Part shown: one piece after another, positions 23,353 through 31,139 of the stretch | Layout: each line of letters begins with the position of its first letter | How positions within the stretch are numbered: the first letter of the stretch is position 1 | Source: an uncultured Prevotellaceae bacterium | Lineage (GTDB): Bacteria; Bacteroidota; Bacteroidia; Bacteroidales; Bacteroidaceae | Direction of reading: 5' to 3' | DNA: 33,707 nt | Assembly (NCBI GenBank): GCA_946184125.1 | Contig: CAMHEL010000022.1 | Span: 1 to 33,707, forward strand | The notes under the pieces: generated by a model | Told to the model about the DNA's origin: nothing | What the model saw: only the letters and a program-made list of their open reading frames with translations | The model's database searches: none | Translations under genes and position numbers: made by a program

Positions 23353-23988
23353 TTATTTCATCATCACCTTGCGCACAGTGCCGTCGCTCATGCGCACGAT
23401 GTTGAGGCCCTTGCCGACTTGTCCGAGGCGGTGACCGTAGAGGTCGTAATAAGTGCCGTCAACAGACCCTGTGGCGGGATGTTGGCCGATGGCATCGGGC
23501 GAGGAGTAGTTGAAGGTGACGGTGACCGAGGGACCCTCGTAGTCGATGTAGGTCTTGCCGAATTTCATGAGGGCGTAGACGGTGTAGGTGACGACGCACT
23601 CGCCGTAGTTGTCGGGTATCCATTCCGAGAGGATGTCTTTCTGCTCGCCGGCAGCCAGCACGCCGACTTCCGACTGATAAGTTCCTGGGGTGCTGTAAAC
23701 ATGGCAGTTGACGGGGAAGCAGATCTGGTAGGTGCCGTTGTCGATGCGTGTCACCTTGCTGTCGACACGCACGGAGTAGTCGTCGGGAGCTCCGGCGTTC
23801 TTCACGTAGAGGCCCGAGCGGAGGAGCACTTCGAAACCGTTGTCTTCGGCATCGGTGCGGACGAGCTCGGTGCCGTCGGCTATCAGGGCGCCGTCTTTAT
23901 CGACAAACTGGTATTTCTGGTCTTTGTCCTGGGCGCTCAGACCAATGGCGGTGGCCAGGAGGAATGTGAGTAGAAGTGATGATTTCAT
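23353..23988 (-). CDS. Small secreted protein with T9SS-like C-terminus
   Basis: A 211-residue protein with signal peptide (residues 1-19, after GLSA before QDKDQ). The core (VDKDGALIADGTELVRTDAE, SGLYVKNAGAP, then ILSEWIPDNYGECVVTYTVYA) looks like an immunoglobulin-type beta domain, often found beside Omp28 proteins in Bacteroidales. The end YYDLYGHRLGQVGKGLNIVRMSDGTV followed by RKVMMK has the YDLxGRR...KGLNIVR pattern of T9SS sorting domains in Prevotella-like species. Two cysteines in the core (CFPVNC region) and one later are present. Function is unknown. It follows the Omp28 lipoprotein gene by 18 nt. Confidence 0.7.
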   Translation of the reverse strand: MKSSLLLTFLLATAIGLSAQDKDQKYQFVDKDGALIADGTELVRTDAEDNGFEVLLRSGLYVKNAGAPDDYSVRVDSKVTRIDNGTYQICFPVNCHVYSTPGTYQSEVGVLAAGEQKDILSEWIPDNYGECVVTYTVYALMKFGKTYIDYEGPSVTVTFNYSSPDAIGQHPATGSVDGTYYDLYGHRLGQVGKGLNIVRMSDGTVRKVMMK

Positions 23989-24006
23989 ATCGATGTTTTG
24001 ATGGTT

Positions 24007-24801
24007 TTATTCTTCTGTATTGATTATGACTCCGCTCTTTGCGGCTTGCAGCACGCCGTTGTCGTTATACACGAAAGCGATGACGGAAAGGTGTTTTTTC
24101 ACCCAGTCGTCGTCGATGGTGGCGGTCATTTCGGTTATGATGGTCTCGCCTTCTTTCACGGTGTATGGCTCGCCCCAGGTGCCGTTGACGGAGGTGCGGA
24201 AGACGTGGTTGTGCACGTAGTTGGCGTTGGTACTGCCGTCGGGCATCAGTTGCATGGCGGTGATGCTGTCCTCCACGAGCCACACCTGAAGGTGTCCGGT
24301 GGAGGCGCCTTCGGTGCCTTGGCCTAAAACGGAGATGTAGATTTTCTGTCCAGTGGATGTGGCATGGATACCGAGTGTGAGGGGTGCCGTCTGCTGCAAG
24401 GCTTTGCGCACTTGGCTGGTCCAGTCGGCATAGTTGACGGCGCCGTGACGGTCAATGAGTCCCACGGGCTGGTATTCCAACTGCCAGTGGTTGTAGTATT
24501 CGTCGCCTTCGGCCGTGGCAAGACCTTTGTTGCGGGTGTTGCCCGCGAAGCCCAATGGACCGCCGTGGATGCCCACGGCGATGACAGACGAGCCGAACTC
24601 CGTGGTCAGCTGCTCTATGATTTCTGAACCCTTGGGGCAGTTGACGCACCGCTGTCCGGTGAAGTCCTCGAGCAGAACGGTCTTGGTGCTCGGGGCTGGC
24701 TTCTCGTAGATGAGGCGCTCGTCCTCGTCGATGTGGCTGCACGCGGCCATGGTAAGCAGCGCAAACAGTATGGCAGTGAGGGGGTATATGGTCTTGTGCA
24801 T
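24007..24801 (-). CDS. Omp28-related lipoprotein
   Basis: A 264-residue lipoprotein. I start it at MHKTIYPLTAILFALLTMAAC (24801) because a lipobox ends at Cys21; the 34 codons upstream overlap the previous gene and are not export-like. After the lipid anchor, VLLEDFTGQRCVNCPKG places a CxxC (Cys52, Cys55) in the thioredoxin-like setting of Omp28-related proteins, followed by VIAVGIHGGPLGF. The second half is beta-rich, with QVWLVEDSI and VRTSVNG-type strands. It should be anchored at the outer membrane. Its substrate is unknown; similarity to thiol oxidoreductases is in fold and motif. It lies 4 nt after the DUF6029 gene. Confidence 0.75.
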   Translation of the reverse strand: MHKTIYPLTAILFALLTMAACSHIDEDERLIYEKPAPSTKTVLLEDFTGQRCVNCPKGSEIIEQLTTEFGSSVIAVGIHGGPLGFAGNTRNKGLATAEGDEYYNHWQLEYQPVGLIDRHGAVNYADWTSQVRKALQQTAPLTLGIHATSTGQKIYISVLGQGTEGASTGHLQVWLVEDSITAMQLMPDGSTNANYVHNHVFRTSVNGTWGEPYTVKEGETIITEMTATIDDDWVKKHLSVIAFVYNDNGVLQAAKSGVIINTEE

Positions 24802-24805
24802 GGCG

Positions 24806-26434
24806 TCAGAAATTGTAGTTGTAGCTGATGGTGAAGCCTTTGCTGGCTGGCACGTAGCGGCAAACGCCGCCCGAGCAGTTGTAGCCTGCACGAGTGCGGC
24901 CATAACCGCCCTGGATGCGGTGCGAACCGGTGGTGAAGGTCACCAACCCTTGGTAGTAGTGGTGGTCGGTGTCGCCGCAGTTCCACATGTCGCTGAGCGT
25001 GAACATCCATTTCGGGGCGAGGGAGAGCTCGGCGAGGGCGAAAGCCCAGTCGCCTTGGTCGTCGTGTGTGGTGAGGTACTGCAGCTCGGTGCGCAGACGC
25101 GTCTTGGGAGCCAACTGCATCATCGCGTCGGCGATGAAGATGTTGGAATGAATCATGTCTCCCTCACCCTCGATGACGGTCTTGTTGTAACGCTGGTTCA
25201 TATACATCAGGTTGAGCTTCAGGTCCTTCGTGAGCCGTCGGGTCACCTGGATGTTGAGGTCCTGGTAGTAGGTCTCGTCGCCCCATTTGAAGAAGGCGCC
25301 ACGGTCGCGGGTGAAGGTGGGTGAGACGCTGCCGTCGCCATCAATGGCTCTGACATACGAGAAATTGACTTTGACGTTCATGCCGTATTTGCCTCCGAGA
25401 GCCGTGCGGCGCTTGAAGTTGTAGCCCATCTCTGCCTGGTAAGCCCATTCTCCATCGGCAAGTTGGGTGGCGTAGGGATAGAGGGCGGCGAGGGCATAGG
25501 TGTGGTCGAGGGTGAAGGCGGGCAGGTGGTTGATGAACGAGGAGGTGCCCAACATGCTGCGGCGGCTTCTCGACGCCATGTTCTCGCTGCGCTTGGCCTG
25601 GAGCAGGATGCTCAGACCCTTTTGCGAGTAGGAGGCTGAGGCAAGGGCTGCCGTACCGGCATTATAGATGTAAAAGTTGTCGAACGAGGGGTCGGCGGTC
25701 TTCTGCGCATATTCAGCGAGCAGGTTCCACGGACCATGGTTGAGGGTGGCGCGCACGTCCCATGAGTTGACGTATTCGGGGAAGTTGAAGCGGTGCAGGG
25801 GGTCGGCGTAGATGGCTTCCTCAGGGTCTTCCTTCTTGTTGACCCATGAGGCGCCCACCATGAGGCGTGTGTCGTGGTTCTTGAGCGCCGGGAGCCACTC
25901 GTCGAGGTTGACCTCGGCATCGGCGCCCGAGACGAGGCCGTCGTTATAGTGCCAGTAACGGCGCTGCTTGCCGGCGAGGGCCTTGAGCCTCACGCCGGTG
26001 GTGGGGGTGACGACAAGGCGTGCGCCGAGCAGGGCGTTGTCGATGCCCAGCGAGCGCTCCTCGTAGGTGCGGAGGATGAGTCCTGAGCCGAACTGCTCGT
26101 AGAAGGAGCCGAGGGTGAGCTCGGCCTGGCGCAACTTCCCCGTGACGTAGTAATGGCGCACGCCCCAGCCTTCGAAGTCGCTCTCGTAGCCGGGAAGGGG
26201 ATGGGCGAGGTATTCGAAGCGCACACCGGCATCCACATACTGGCTCTGGGCCTTCACGTCGATGTAGGTGTTGGTCTTCGCCCAGTCGTTGTCGGTGACG
26301 GCTCCGATGTCTTCGTCTTCCTGTGGGATGAGGATGTCGCTCTGCACGCTGCCGCTGATGACCACGGGACGGTCGTTCTGGGCGGCGAGCGTGGTGGCGG
26401 CGAATAGGGCAAGGGTAAGGATGTGTCGTCTCAT
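24806..26434 (-). CDS. DUF6029-type outer-membrane beta-barrel protein
   Basis: A 542-residue protein with signal peptide (residues 1-18, after TTLAA). The chain is made of alternating-pattern beta strands with many aromatics, such as QAELTLGSFYEQFGSG, RLVVTPTTGVRLKALAGKQ and YQAEMGYNFKRRTALGGKYG, and ends ISYNYNF with a terminal Phe. Both indicate a large outer-membrane barrel. I assign it to DUF6029 by overall pattern and its position between a TlpA-like and an Omp28 gene. Whether it is a channel or a scaffold is unknown. It starts 4 nt after the TlpA-like gene stop and its own TGA is 4 nt before the Omp28 start. Confidence 0.75.
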   Translation of the reverse strand: MRRHILTLALFAATTLAAQNDRPVVISGSVQSDILIPQEDEDIGAVTDNDWAKTNTYIDVKAQSQYVDAGVRFEYLAHPLPGYESDFEGWGVRHYYVTGKLRQAELTLGSFYEQFGSGLILRTYEERSLGIDNALLGARLVVTPTTGVRLKALAGKQRRYWHYNDGLVSGADAEVNLDEWLPALKNHDTRLMVGASWVNKKEDPEEAIYADPLHRFNFPEYVNSWDVRATLNHGPWNLLAEYAQKTADPSFDNFYIYNAGTAALASASYSQKGLSILLQAKRSENMASRSRRSMLGTSSFINHLPAFTLDHTYALAALYPYATQLADGEWAYQAEMGYNFKRRTALGGKYGMNVKVNFSYVRAIDGDGSVSPTFTRDRGAFFKWGDETYYQDLNIQVTRRLTKDLKLNLMYMNQRYNKTVIEGEGDMIHSNIFIADAMMQLAPKTRLRTELQYLTTHDDQGDWAFALAELSLAPKWMFTLSDMWNCGDTDHHYYQGLVTFTTGSHRIQGGYGRTRAGYNCSGGVCRYVPASKGFTISYNYNF

Positions 26435-26438
26435 TTCG

Positions 26439-26927
26439 TCACTTCAGCAGTTCGCGCACTTTCTCTATCAGTTCGGCTTCGGCACCATCGGTGTAGCCAT
26501 TGTGCTTATAGACGATGCGCCCGTTGCCGTCGCACACCAGCACATAGGGGATGGACTGGATGTTGAGTGCTTTGCAGAAATCGCTGTTGGGGTCGAGCAG
26601 CACGTCGTACTCCCATCCATGGTTGTCGACAAGCGGCTTTACTTTGTTGATGTTCTGCGCCTGGTCGATGCTTACGGCGAAGATTTTCACACCGGTCTCT
26701 GCCTGCCAGTCCTCATAGACCTCGGCGATGGCGTCGAGCTCACGGTTGCAAGGCTTGCACCATGTGGCGAAGAAATCGACGATGAAGGGCTTCCCGTTAT
26801 TGTTCAGCGTGTCGGTGCATACCACACGCCCGTTGATGTCCTTGATGGTCACTTTGGGCAGTTGGGCATGGATCGAGGTGGTGATGCTTAAAAGCAAAAA
26901 AATTAATACAGATTCAACGTGTTTCAT
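26439..26927 (-). CDS. TlpA-family periplasmic thioredoxin-like protein
   Basis: A 162-residue protein with signal peptide (about 1-21, before QLPKV). It has the thioredoxin fold: FIVDFFATWCKPCNRELD with active-site Cys57 and Cys60 (WCKPC), IFAVSIDQAQNI, the cis-proline region SIPYVLVCDGNGRIV, and a final helix. The length fits a TlpA/ResA-like disulfide reductase, which keeps exported thiols reduced using electrons delivered across the inner membrane (DsbD/CcdA-like partners, none in this window). It is the first gene of a tight cluster with DUF6029 and Omp28 proteins, which suggests they are its partners. Confidence 0.9.
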   Translation of the reverse strand: MKHVESVLIFLLLSITTSIHAQLPKVTIKDINGRVVCTDTLNNNGKPFIVDFFATWCKPCNRELDAIAEVYEDWQAETGVKIFAVSIDQAQNINKVKPLVDNHGWEYDVLLDPNSDFCKALNIQSIPYVLVCDGNGRIVYKHNGYTDGAEAELIEKVRELLK

Positions 26928-27003
26928 TTTTATTGGGATGTTTATGATTCATATTGAAAAGTTTCTGTGCGGCACAATTTTCGTACCTATTTAAAAAACG
27001 ATG

Positions 27004-27011
27004 CAAAAGTA
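27004..27011 (-). promoter_or_regulatory. Minus-7 box of the TlpA-DUF6029-Omp28 cluster
   Basis: TACTTTTG followed by CATCG on the minus strand fits TAnnTTTG. The leader would be about 70 nt to the ATG at 26927. No exact TTTG is found at 19-21 nt upstream. Confidence 0.45.
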
Positions 27012-27109
27012 ATGCTTTATTTGAAAAATAGTTCCATTTTATCTGTTAATTATTGTTTTTGCTGCTAATTTTGTTGGAATACCGCATCGGAAACGAAAAG
27101 TTATTGGTT

Positions 27110-29266
27110 TCACCACACGCCGCTCTCCTGTGAGGGATTGATGGTGTGCGCTTTTTGCCTCTCGTTGGTGAAATGTGGCAACGGCATCTCATGGAAGCAG
27201 ATGTGCAGGGCGATGGCGCGTGTCATGAGCAGGTCGTCGTGCTTGCCATCGACGGCTCCGTAGCTGCCGTTGTTGCGGCGGACATAGGTGGTCAGCTCGT
27301 CGAGGCAACGCTCGTCGCGCTCCACATAGAGCCCTTCCCTGACGGCTTCAATGAGGGTGGAGATGATGAGTGGCTTCGTCTTCACGTTGGTGTGGAAGCC
27401 GTATTTCAGCGGCGCCCTTCGCCTGATGTCCTCGGCGCTCTGCTGTCGGGCGTAGAGGTGGGGATACACTTCCCTGATCTGGCTGAGAATGAATGCCGAC
27501 TGGTCGCCTCCCTCGAGCCATCGCTCGTCGTCGTGTGTCTCGAGCGTGTTCGACTCGATGATGAGGAGCGCATCATCATAGTATCGAGCGATTTGTGCCG
27601 CTTTCCATGCGAGGAGGTCCATGTCGATGTGGCCGTACCATTGCGCCACCACTTCCGGTTTGCCGCCGTCCATCATCCAGTATCGGTCGATGACACACAC
27701 CACCGACCAGTCGGCCTTCGCGCTTCTCCCACCGATGTCGACCACCACCATGTAGCGGTCGGTCACCCTTGCATCGTCGAAGTGCTCGGGCTCGGCCCAC
27801 ACCCACAGTTGTCCGCCGCCGTCGGTGAGCTTGATGTCGAGCATGGCGGCGGCTCCCTTGGCGCCTTTCCCGGCGATGTCGCACTGTCGGCGTGGCGGTC
27901 GGCAGGTGGCGCGGAGCTCGCTGATGCGGTAGGGGTCGAAGACGTGGGCGCCGGAGTTCTGGAAGGCCTCGATGTCGTCGGAAGGGAACTCGGCGGCCAT
28001 GTCGCCATGGTCGTTGTACTTGCGCCGCTCGCACACATACCAGTTGATGGCCTCGAGGGTGGCGCCCATCTCCCACAGCCGCCACAGATATTGCCCGGGC
28101 TCCTCGCGCTGGCTGCTGACGGCTGTCGACTGGCGGTGCTGCCACAGCGCCGTGGCGAAGGCCGTAGGGTTGGTCAGGGGGAGGGCATACTGCTCTATCT
28201 GCCACCATGCCACGAAGAGGGCTTCGAACTGCGACTCGCCACGGCGTGCGGCGTCGTATTCGCGCTGGAAGAAGTTGCCCGTGCCGTTGGCGGTCGATTC
28301 GTAGACAATCATGGTCATCGGCTGATAAGGGGCACCGGCGCAGGCCGAGCGGATGATGTCCTCGGGGGTCTTGTTGTCGGTCTTGCGCCAGAAAGCCACT
28401 TCGGTGCAGTGGACGAGGGCGGAGTCGCCGCCGCGGGCGGAGTTGGGTGTCTCGGCCGACCCTATCTTGATTTTGCAGTTGCGCAGGGGGATGTAGCGCA
28501 GCAGCCGGGTGTTTCGGTCGCCCACTATCTTGCCGCCTTTCTTCTGTGGTATGTTGGGGGCGTCGGTCTCGCCTTCGAGAGCGAACACGGGGAGCGGGGC
28601 GGTGTCGGTGGATGCCGCTTGGTGGCTGTCGTCGTCGTATAGGCTGGCGCATTCCATCAGTCGGGTGGGGTAGCGCTGGGCCATCTTGTCGAACATGCTG
28701 CTGACTTCTGCCGAGGCGGTTTTCACATGGCCCACGATGAGTGAGTTGAGTCCTTTGCGGTGCATGAGTTGCAGCCATGCCATGTAGATTTGCGTTACTG
28801 TCGAACCTCCCCACTGCCGTGCCTTGAGTACTACCACGCGGATGGGGCGTCCGGCAAGTCGTGCCCGTTCGAAGCACTCCACGAGACGGCGCTGGGGGCG
28901 GTTGAGGGTGAAGGGGATGTCGTCGCCGCCGGCCTTGGGCTTGATGCGCACATATCGCCATGCCCAGTAGAAGAAGTCGTGGCGGCAGCGGAGGGTTTCC
29001 AACTCTTCCAGTGCCTCGAGGGTGGTGCGCCCGGTCTGTTTGGCGTAGGTCGCCACACTGCCCGCGGCGATGAGTTGGCGGATGTGTGCCTCGTGGAGCA
29101 TCGTGTCGGGCAATAACGACACAAAAGGGTCGTAGTCGGGAATGGTCACACGGCGGCGGGCAAGGGGGGCTCCCTCGCCTGTATAGGGGATGTATCTCGC
29201 GGCTATCTCTTGGTTGCGGCGGCGGTTCTCCTCAAGCATCGCCGCAACGGGTGGTATTGCACTCAT
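27110..29266 (-). CDS. Phage terminase large subunit (orphan)
   Basis: A 718-residue DNA-packaging motor. The ATPase half has VVLKARQWGGSTVTQ (Walker A variant) and ALVHCTEVAFW (Walker B with catalytic Glu); the coupling-type TMIVYESTANGTGNFF follows. The nuclease half has YMVVVDIGGRSAKADWSVV (metal Asp), LLIIESNTLETHDDE and DGKHDDLLMTRA (further acidic ligands). All motifs appear intact. I see no portal, capsid or small terminase gene next to it, so it is a leftover of a prophage, possibly the one whose tail genes lie at 11.8-13.3 kb, but on the opposite strand and 14 kb away. It carries its own minus-7 box. Confidence 0.85.
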   Translation of the reverse strand: MSAIPPVAAMLEENRRRNQEIAARYIPYTGEGAPLARRRVTIPDYDPFVSLLPDTMLHEAHIRQLIAAGSVATYAKQTGRTTLEALEELETLRCRHDFFYWAWRYVRIKPKAGGDDIPFTLNRPQRRLVECFERARLAGRPIRVVVLKARQWGGSTVTQIYMAWLQLMHRKGLNSLIVGHVKTASAEVSSMFDKMAQRYPTRLMECASLYDDDSHQAASTDTAPLPVFALEGETDAPNIPQKKGGKIVGDRNTRLLRYIPLRNCKIKIGSAETPNSARGGDSALVHCTEVAFWRKTDNKTPEDIIRSACAGAPYQPMTMIVYESTANGTGNFFQREYDAARRGESQFEALFVAWWQIEQYALPLTNPTAFATALWQHRQSTAVSSQREEPGQYLWRLWEMGATLEAINWYVCERRKYNDHGDMAAEFPSDDIEAFQNSGAHVFDPYRISELRATCRPPRRQCDIAGKGAKGAAAMLDIKLTDGGGQLWVWAEPEHFDDARVTDRYMVVVDIGGRSAKADWSVVCVIDRYWMMDGGKPEVVAQWYGHIDMDLLAWKAAQIARYYDDALLIIESNTLETHDDERWLEGGDQSAFILSQIREVYPHLYARQQSAEDIRRRAPLKYGFHTNVKTKPLIISTLIEAVREGLYVERDERCLDELTTYVRRNNGSYGAVDGKHDDLLMTRAIALHICFHEMPLPHFTNERQKAHTINPSQESGVW

Positions 29267-29288
29267 CGCTCTTCTTACATTTCAAACG

Positions 29289-29296
29289 CAAAAGTA
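29289..29296 (-). promoter_or_regulatory. Minus-7 box before the terminase gene
   Basis: TACTTTTG followed by CG on the minus strand fits the consensus, 22 nt before the ATG; no minus-33 match is visible. Confidence 0.35.
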
Positions 29297-29337
29297 ATGA
29301 CCGATAGCGCTCCACGCATGGCATTTTCGTATCCACT

Positions 29338-29578
29338 TAGTTCATAATTCATAATTCATAATTGAGCCCACTTTAAAAAGTCCGAATTCTTTGCTGAGAG
29401 CCGTTAGGCACTCCCCTCCCATCAAGGGGAGGGGTAGGGGCGGATCTGTAACTTATTGATTTTTAGAGCTATTTAATCCATCTATCATTATTTCTCATTA
29501 AATGGTATGGGTGCGTGAGCTTCGCCTGTCGCTCTTTGTCCACTTTAAAAAGTGGACTCATAATTCATAGTTCATAGA
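29338..29578. repeat. TTCATAA arrays flanking a hairpin cassette
   Basis: TTCATAA units at 29341-29364 and again at 29558-29578 bracket about 190 bp. The cassette begins with GCCCACTTTAAAAAGTCC (from 29366) and ends with the 20-bp palindrome GTCCACTTTAAAAAGTGGAC (29538-29557), which are near copies. In the middle is a GC stem-loop (CCCCTCCC/GGGAGGGG, 29413-29434). No gene is seen in 29267-29670. Confidence 0.7.
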
Positions 29579-29670
29579 TTTCTTTCGATCTTGGGAACAT
29601 CTTGCTCGTCTCTTGTTTAATTCCGCATCCCCGTATCCTTCGTACTAACTTCTTTTTTCTTCCTTTTTGA

Positions 29671-30024
29671 GACACCGTGGCGCATATGAAGTGGGGCGGA
29701 GAATGGCAGATACCCACAAAAGAGCAATGGGAGGAACTGTACGATAACAGCGACTATCAGTCGATGAAGATGAACGGAATAAAAGGAGACAAATTCACCA
29801 GCAAGTTAAATGGGAAGAGCATTTTCATGCCTGCTGGGGGATGGCGTGTTGATGATTTGGTTAACCGTGGGTCGTATGGCTCGTATTGGTTATCTACAAA
29901 TCGCACCGGCGAGGTGACGGAAGCGTATGAAATATTGTTTGAAGTGTTTGATCATAAAATCGCATGGAAAAACTTCCCTGGTATTCGCTCCACTGGTTAT
30001 AACATCCGTCCTGTCACCAAATAG
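29671..30024 (+). pseudogene. 5'-truncated FISUMP gene fragment
   Basis: The frame reads DTVAHMKWGGEWQIPTKEQW, GDKFTSKLNGKSIFMPAGG, YGSYWLSTNR and ends GYNIRPVTK. These align with the C-terminal half of the FISUMP protein at 1440 (DVAHTIWGGAWRMP, KFTSKKNGSSIFLPAAG, IRPVVK). A stop codon (TGA, 29668) directly precedes the first conserved residue, and no signal peptide or promoter is found. The N-terminal half is therefore missing. A short product from GTG 29677 or ATG 29686 would be cytoplasmic and incomplete. Confidence 0.75.
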
Positions 30025-30053
30025 TAAAGGGGGCCAAGCGCCTGCACAAAATA

Positions 30054-30075
30054 AATATCGGGCAAGCCCGATATT
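30054..30075. other. Stem-loop after the FISUMP fragment
   Basis: AATATCGGGC pairs exactly with GCCCGATATT. There is no T tract directly after it on the plus strand, so it is a weak terminator candidate for the fragment. Confidence 0.4.
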
Positions 30076-30095
30076 ATCAGTAAACACAAAAAAAT

Positions 30096-30127
30096 CCTTT
30101 AGGCGAGACATACATCCCGCCTAAAGG
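30096..30127 (-). terminator. Intrinsic terminator of the 55-aa gene
   Basis: CCTTTAGGCG (30096-30105) pairs with CGCCTAAAGG (30118-30127) around 12 nt, followed on the minus strand by ATTTTTTTG. It lies 24 nt past the stop of the small gene. Confidence 0.88.
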
Positions 30128-30151
30128 CAATGTTCTGTTTTCTCTTCAGGA

Positions 30152-30319
30152 TTATTCTTCGTCCCAGACAGAGGTACTACCGGTGAGCACTTGCTCGCTA
30201 TGCTCGATAATTTCCTCGCTGGAGTTTTTCTCATCAAAGAGAGGGAGGCTCTCATCGAGAATGGCCTCACTTTCAATCGACTTAATCCTAATTTCAGGGG
30301 TCAGATAGGTTCTTTTCAT
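30152..30319 (-). CDS. Small 55-aa protein of the MKxxYxxPxI type
   Basis: A 55-codon gene starting MKRTYLTPEIRIKSIESEA and ending TSVWDEE. It resembles the many short Bacteroidales proteins that begin MKKxYxxPxI, continue with a leucine/Ser-rich SLP segment and end in an acidic, Trp-containing tail. These are found in large numbers in Prevotella-like genomes and have no known function; some look like precursors of exported peptides. The gene is supported by its own strong terminator and a minus-7 box at 30366-30373. Confidence 0.7.
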   Translation of the reverse strand: MKRTYLTPEIRIKSIESEAILDESLPLFDEKNSSEEIIEHSEQVLTGSTSVWDEE

Positions 30320-30365
30320 ACCAGTAAGTGTATTTTGTTTTTGATTATTTCTTATAAATTTTCGA

Positions 30366-30373
30366 CAAAATTA
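30366..30373 (-). promoter_or_regulatory. Minus-7 box of the 55-aa gene
   Basis: TAATTTTG on the minus strand fits TAnnTTTG, giving a leader of about 40 nt. The minus-33 element is not convincing. Confidence 0.4.
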
Positions 30374-30478
30374 GTTGTTTCTTTTCGAATAGGCCTCATA
30401 TTGCCTCTTTTTCTTGCCTTTGTTAACAATTTTTAAGGATTGGAGGCTTCGAATAGTCGCTTTGCCGAAGTGTGGGCT

Positions 30479-31033
30479 TTACTGCCAGGCGAGGTAAATA
30501 TCTTCGAAAGCAGCTTTCTTGGCTTCGCTCATTCCCTGATCGTTGAGGGTGAAGTCGCGCTCGCTTCCGTTTGAGATGACTTTGATGCTCTTGCCATCGG
30601 GGTTGAAGCGGAAGAGCTCTTTGGTGACACCGTTTTGGCTGACCGACCAGCTGTCGCTGGATTTGTCGTAGATGAGGTTGGTCTTCTCGCCCGAGGGTGA
30701 GGTGATTTCATAACCATTGCGTAGGGTCTTGACGGCATAGAGCACGCCATCGCCTCCGAGCACTTGCTGTGTCTTACCGATATTGGATGCCACGGGGTTG
30801 TCGCCACTCCAGAACTCAATGGTGTTGAGGATGACACTGTCGATGAAAAGTGTGATGCTTCCCACGATAGGCATGAGGAAGAAACCCACGATACCGTTGA
30901 TGTATTTGTTGCTGGTCATCTCTCTCTGCCATGCTGCATATTTGTTGAACAGGCTGAAGGACCCGATGCATGAGGTGGTGAGGATACAACCTGCCAGGAG
31001 GCAAGCCACCACGCTGGAATGGATTTTTCTCAT
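30479..31033 (-). CDS. DUF3332-family lipoprotein
   Basis: A 184-residue lipoprotein: signal peptide with lipobox ILTTSC (Cys22). The following CIGSFSLFNKYAAW, a hydrophobic segment around GIVGFFLMPIVG, and LFIDSVILNTIEFWSGDNP are the signature of DUF3332. The C-terminal half is a beta-rich YEITSPSGEKTNLIYDKSSD-type domain. The role is unknown. It has the best consensus promoter in the window and no operon partner. Confidence 0.85.
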   Translation of the reverse strand: MRKIHSSVVACLLAGCILTTSCIGSFSLFNKYAAWQREMTSNKYINGIVGFFLMPIVGSITLFIDSVILNTIEFWSGDNPVASNIGKTQQVLGGDGVLYAVKTLRNGYEITSPSGEKTNLIYDKSSDSWSVSQNGVTKELFRFNPDGKSIKVISNGSERDFTLNDQGMSEAKKAAFEDIYLAWQ

Positions 31034-31084
31034 TTCTTTAAGGTTTTAAGTGTTGAATGATGAATTTAGATGTTGAATTTTATG

Positions 31085-31116
31085 CAAAAGTAGTCATTTG
31101 TCACCATATTTGCAAA
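31085..31116 (-). promoter_or_regulatory. Full-consensus Bacteroidetes promoter of the DUF3332 gene
   Basis: On the minus strand TTTG (31116-31113), exactly 20 nt, then TACTTTTG (31092-31085) followed by CAT. Both elements match the consensus without change. The start should lie near 31078, about 45 nt before the ATG. Confidence 0.8.
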
Positions 31117-31139
31117 TACATCATCATTTTTTTCGCGAA

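Noticed and set aside
27146..28642. A 498-codon open frame on the plus strand
   Set aside because: It is antisense to the terminase gene, which carries complete ATPase and nuclease motifs.
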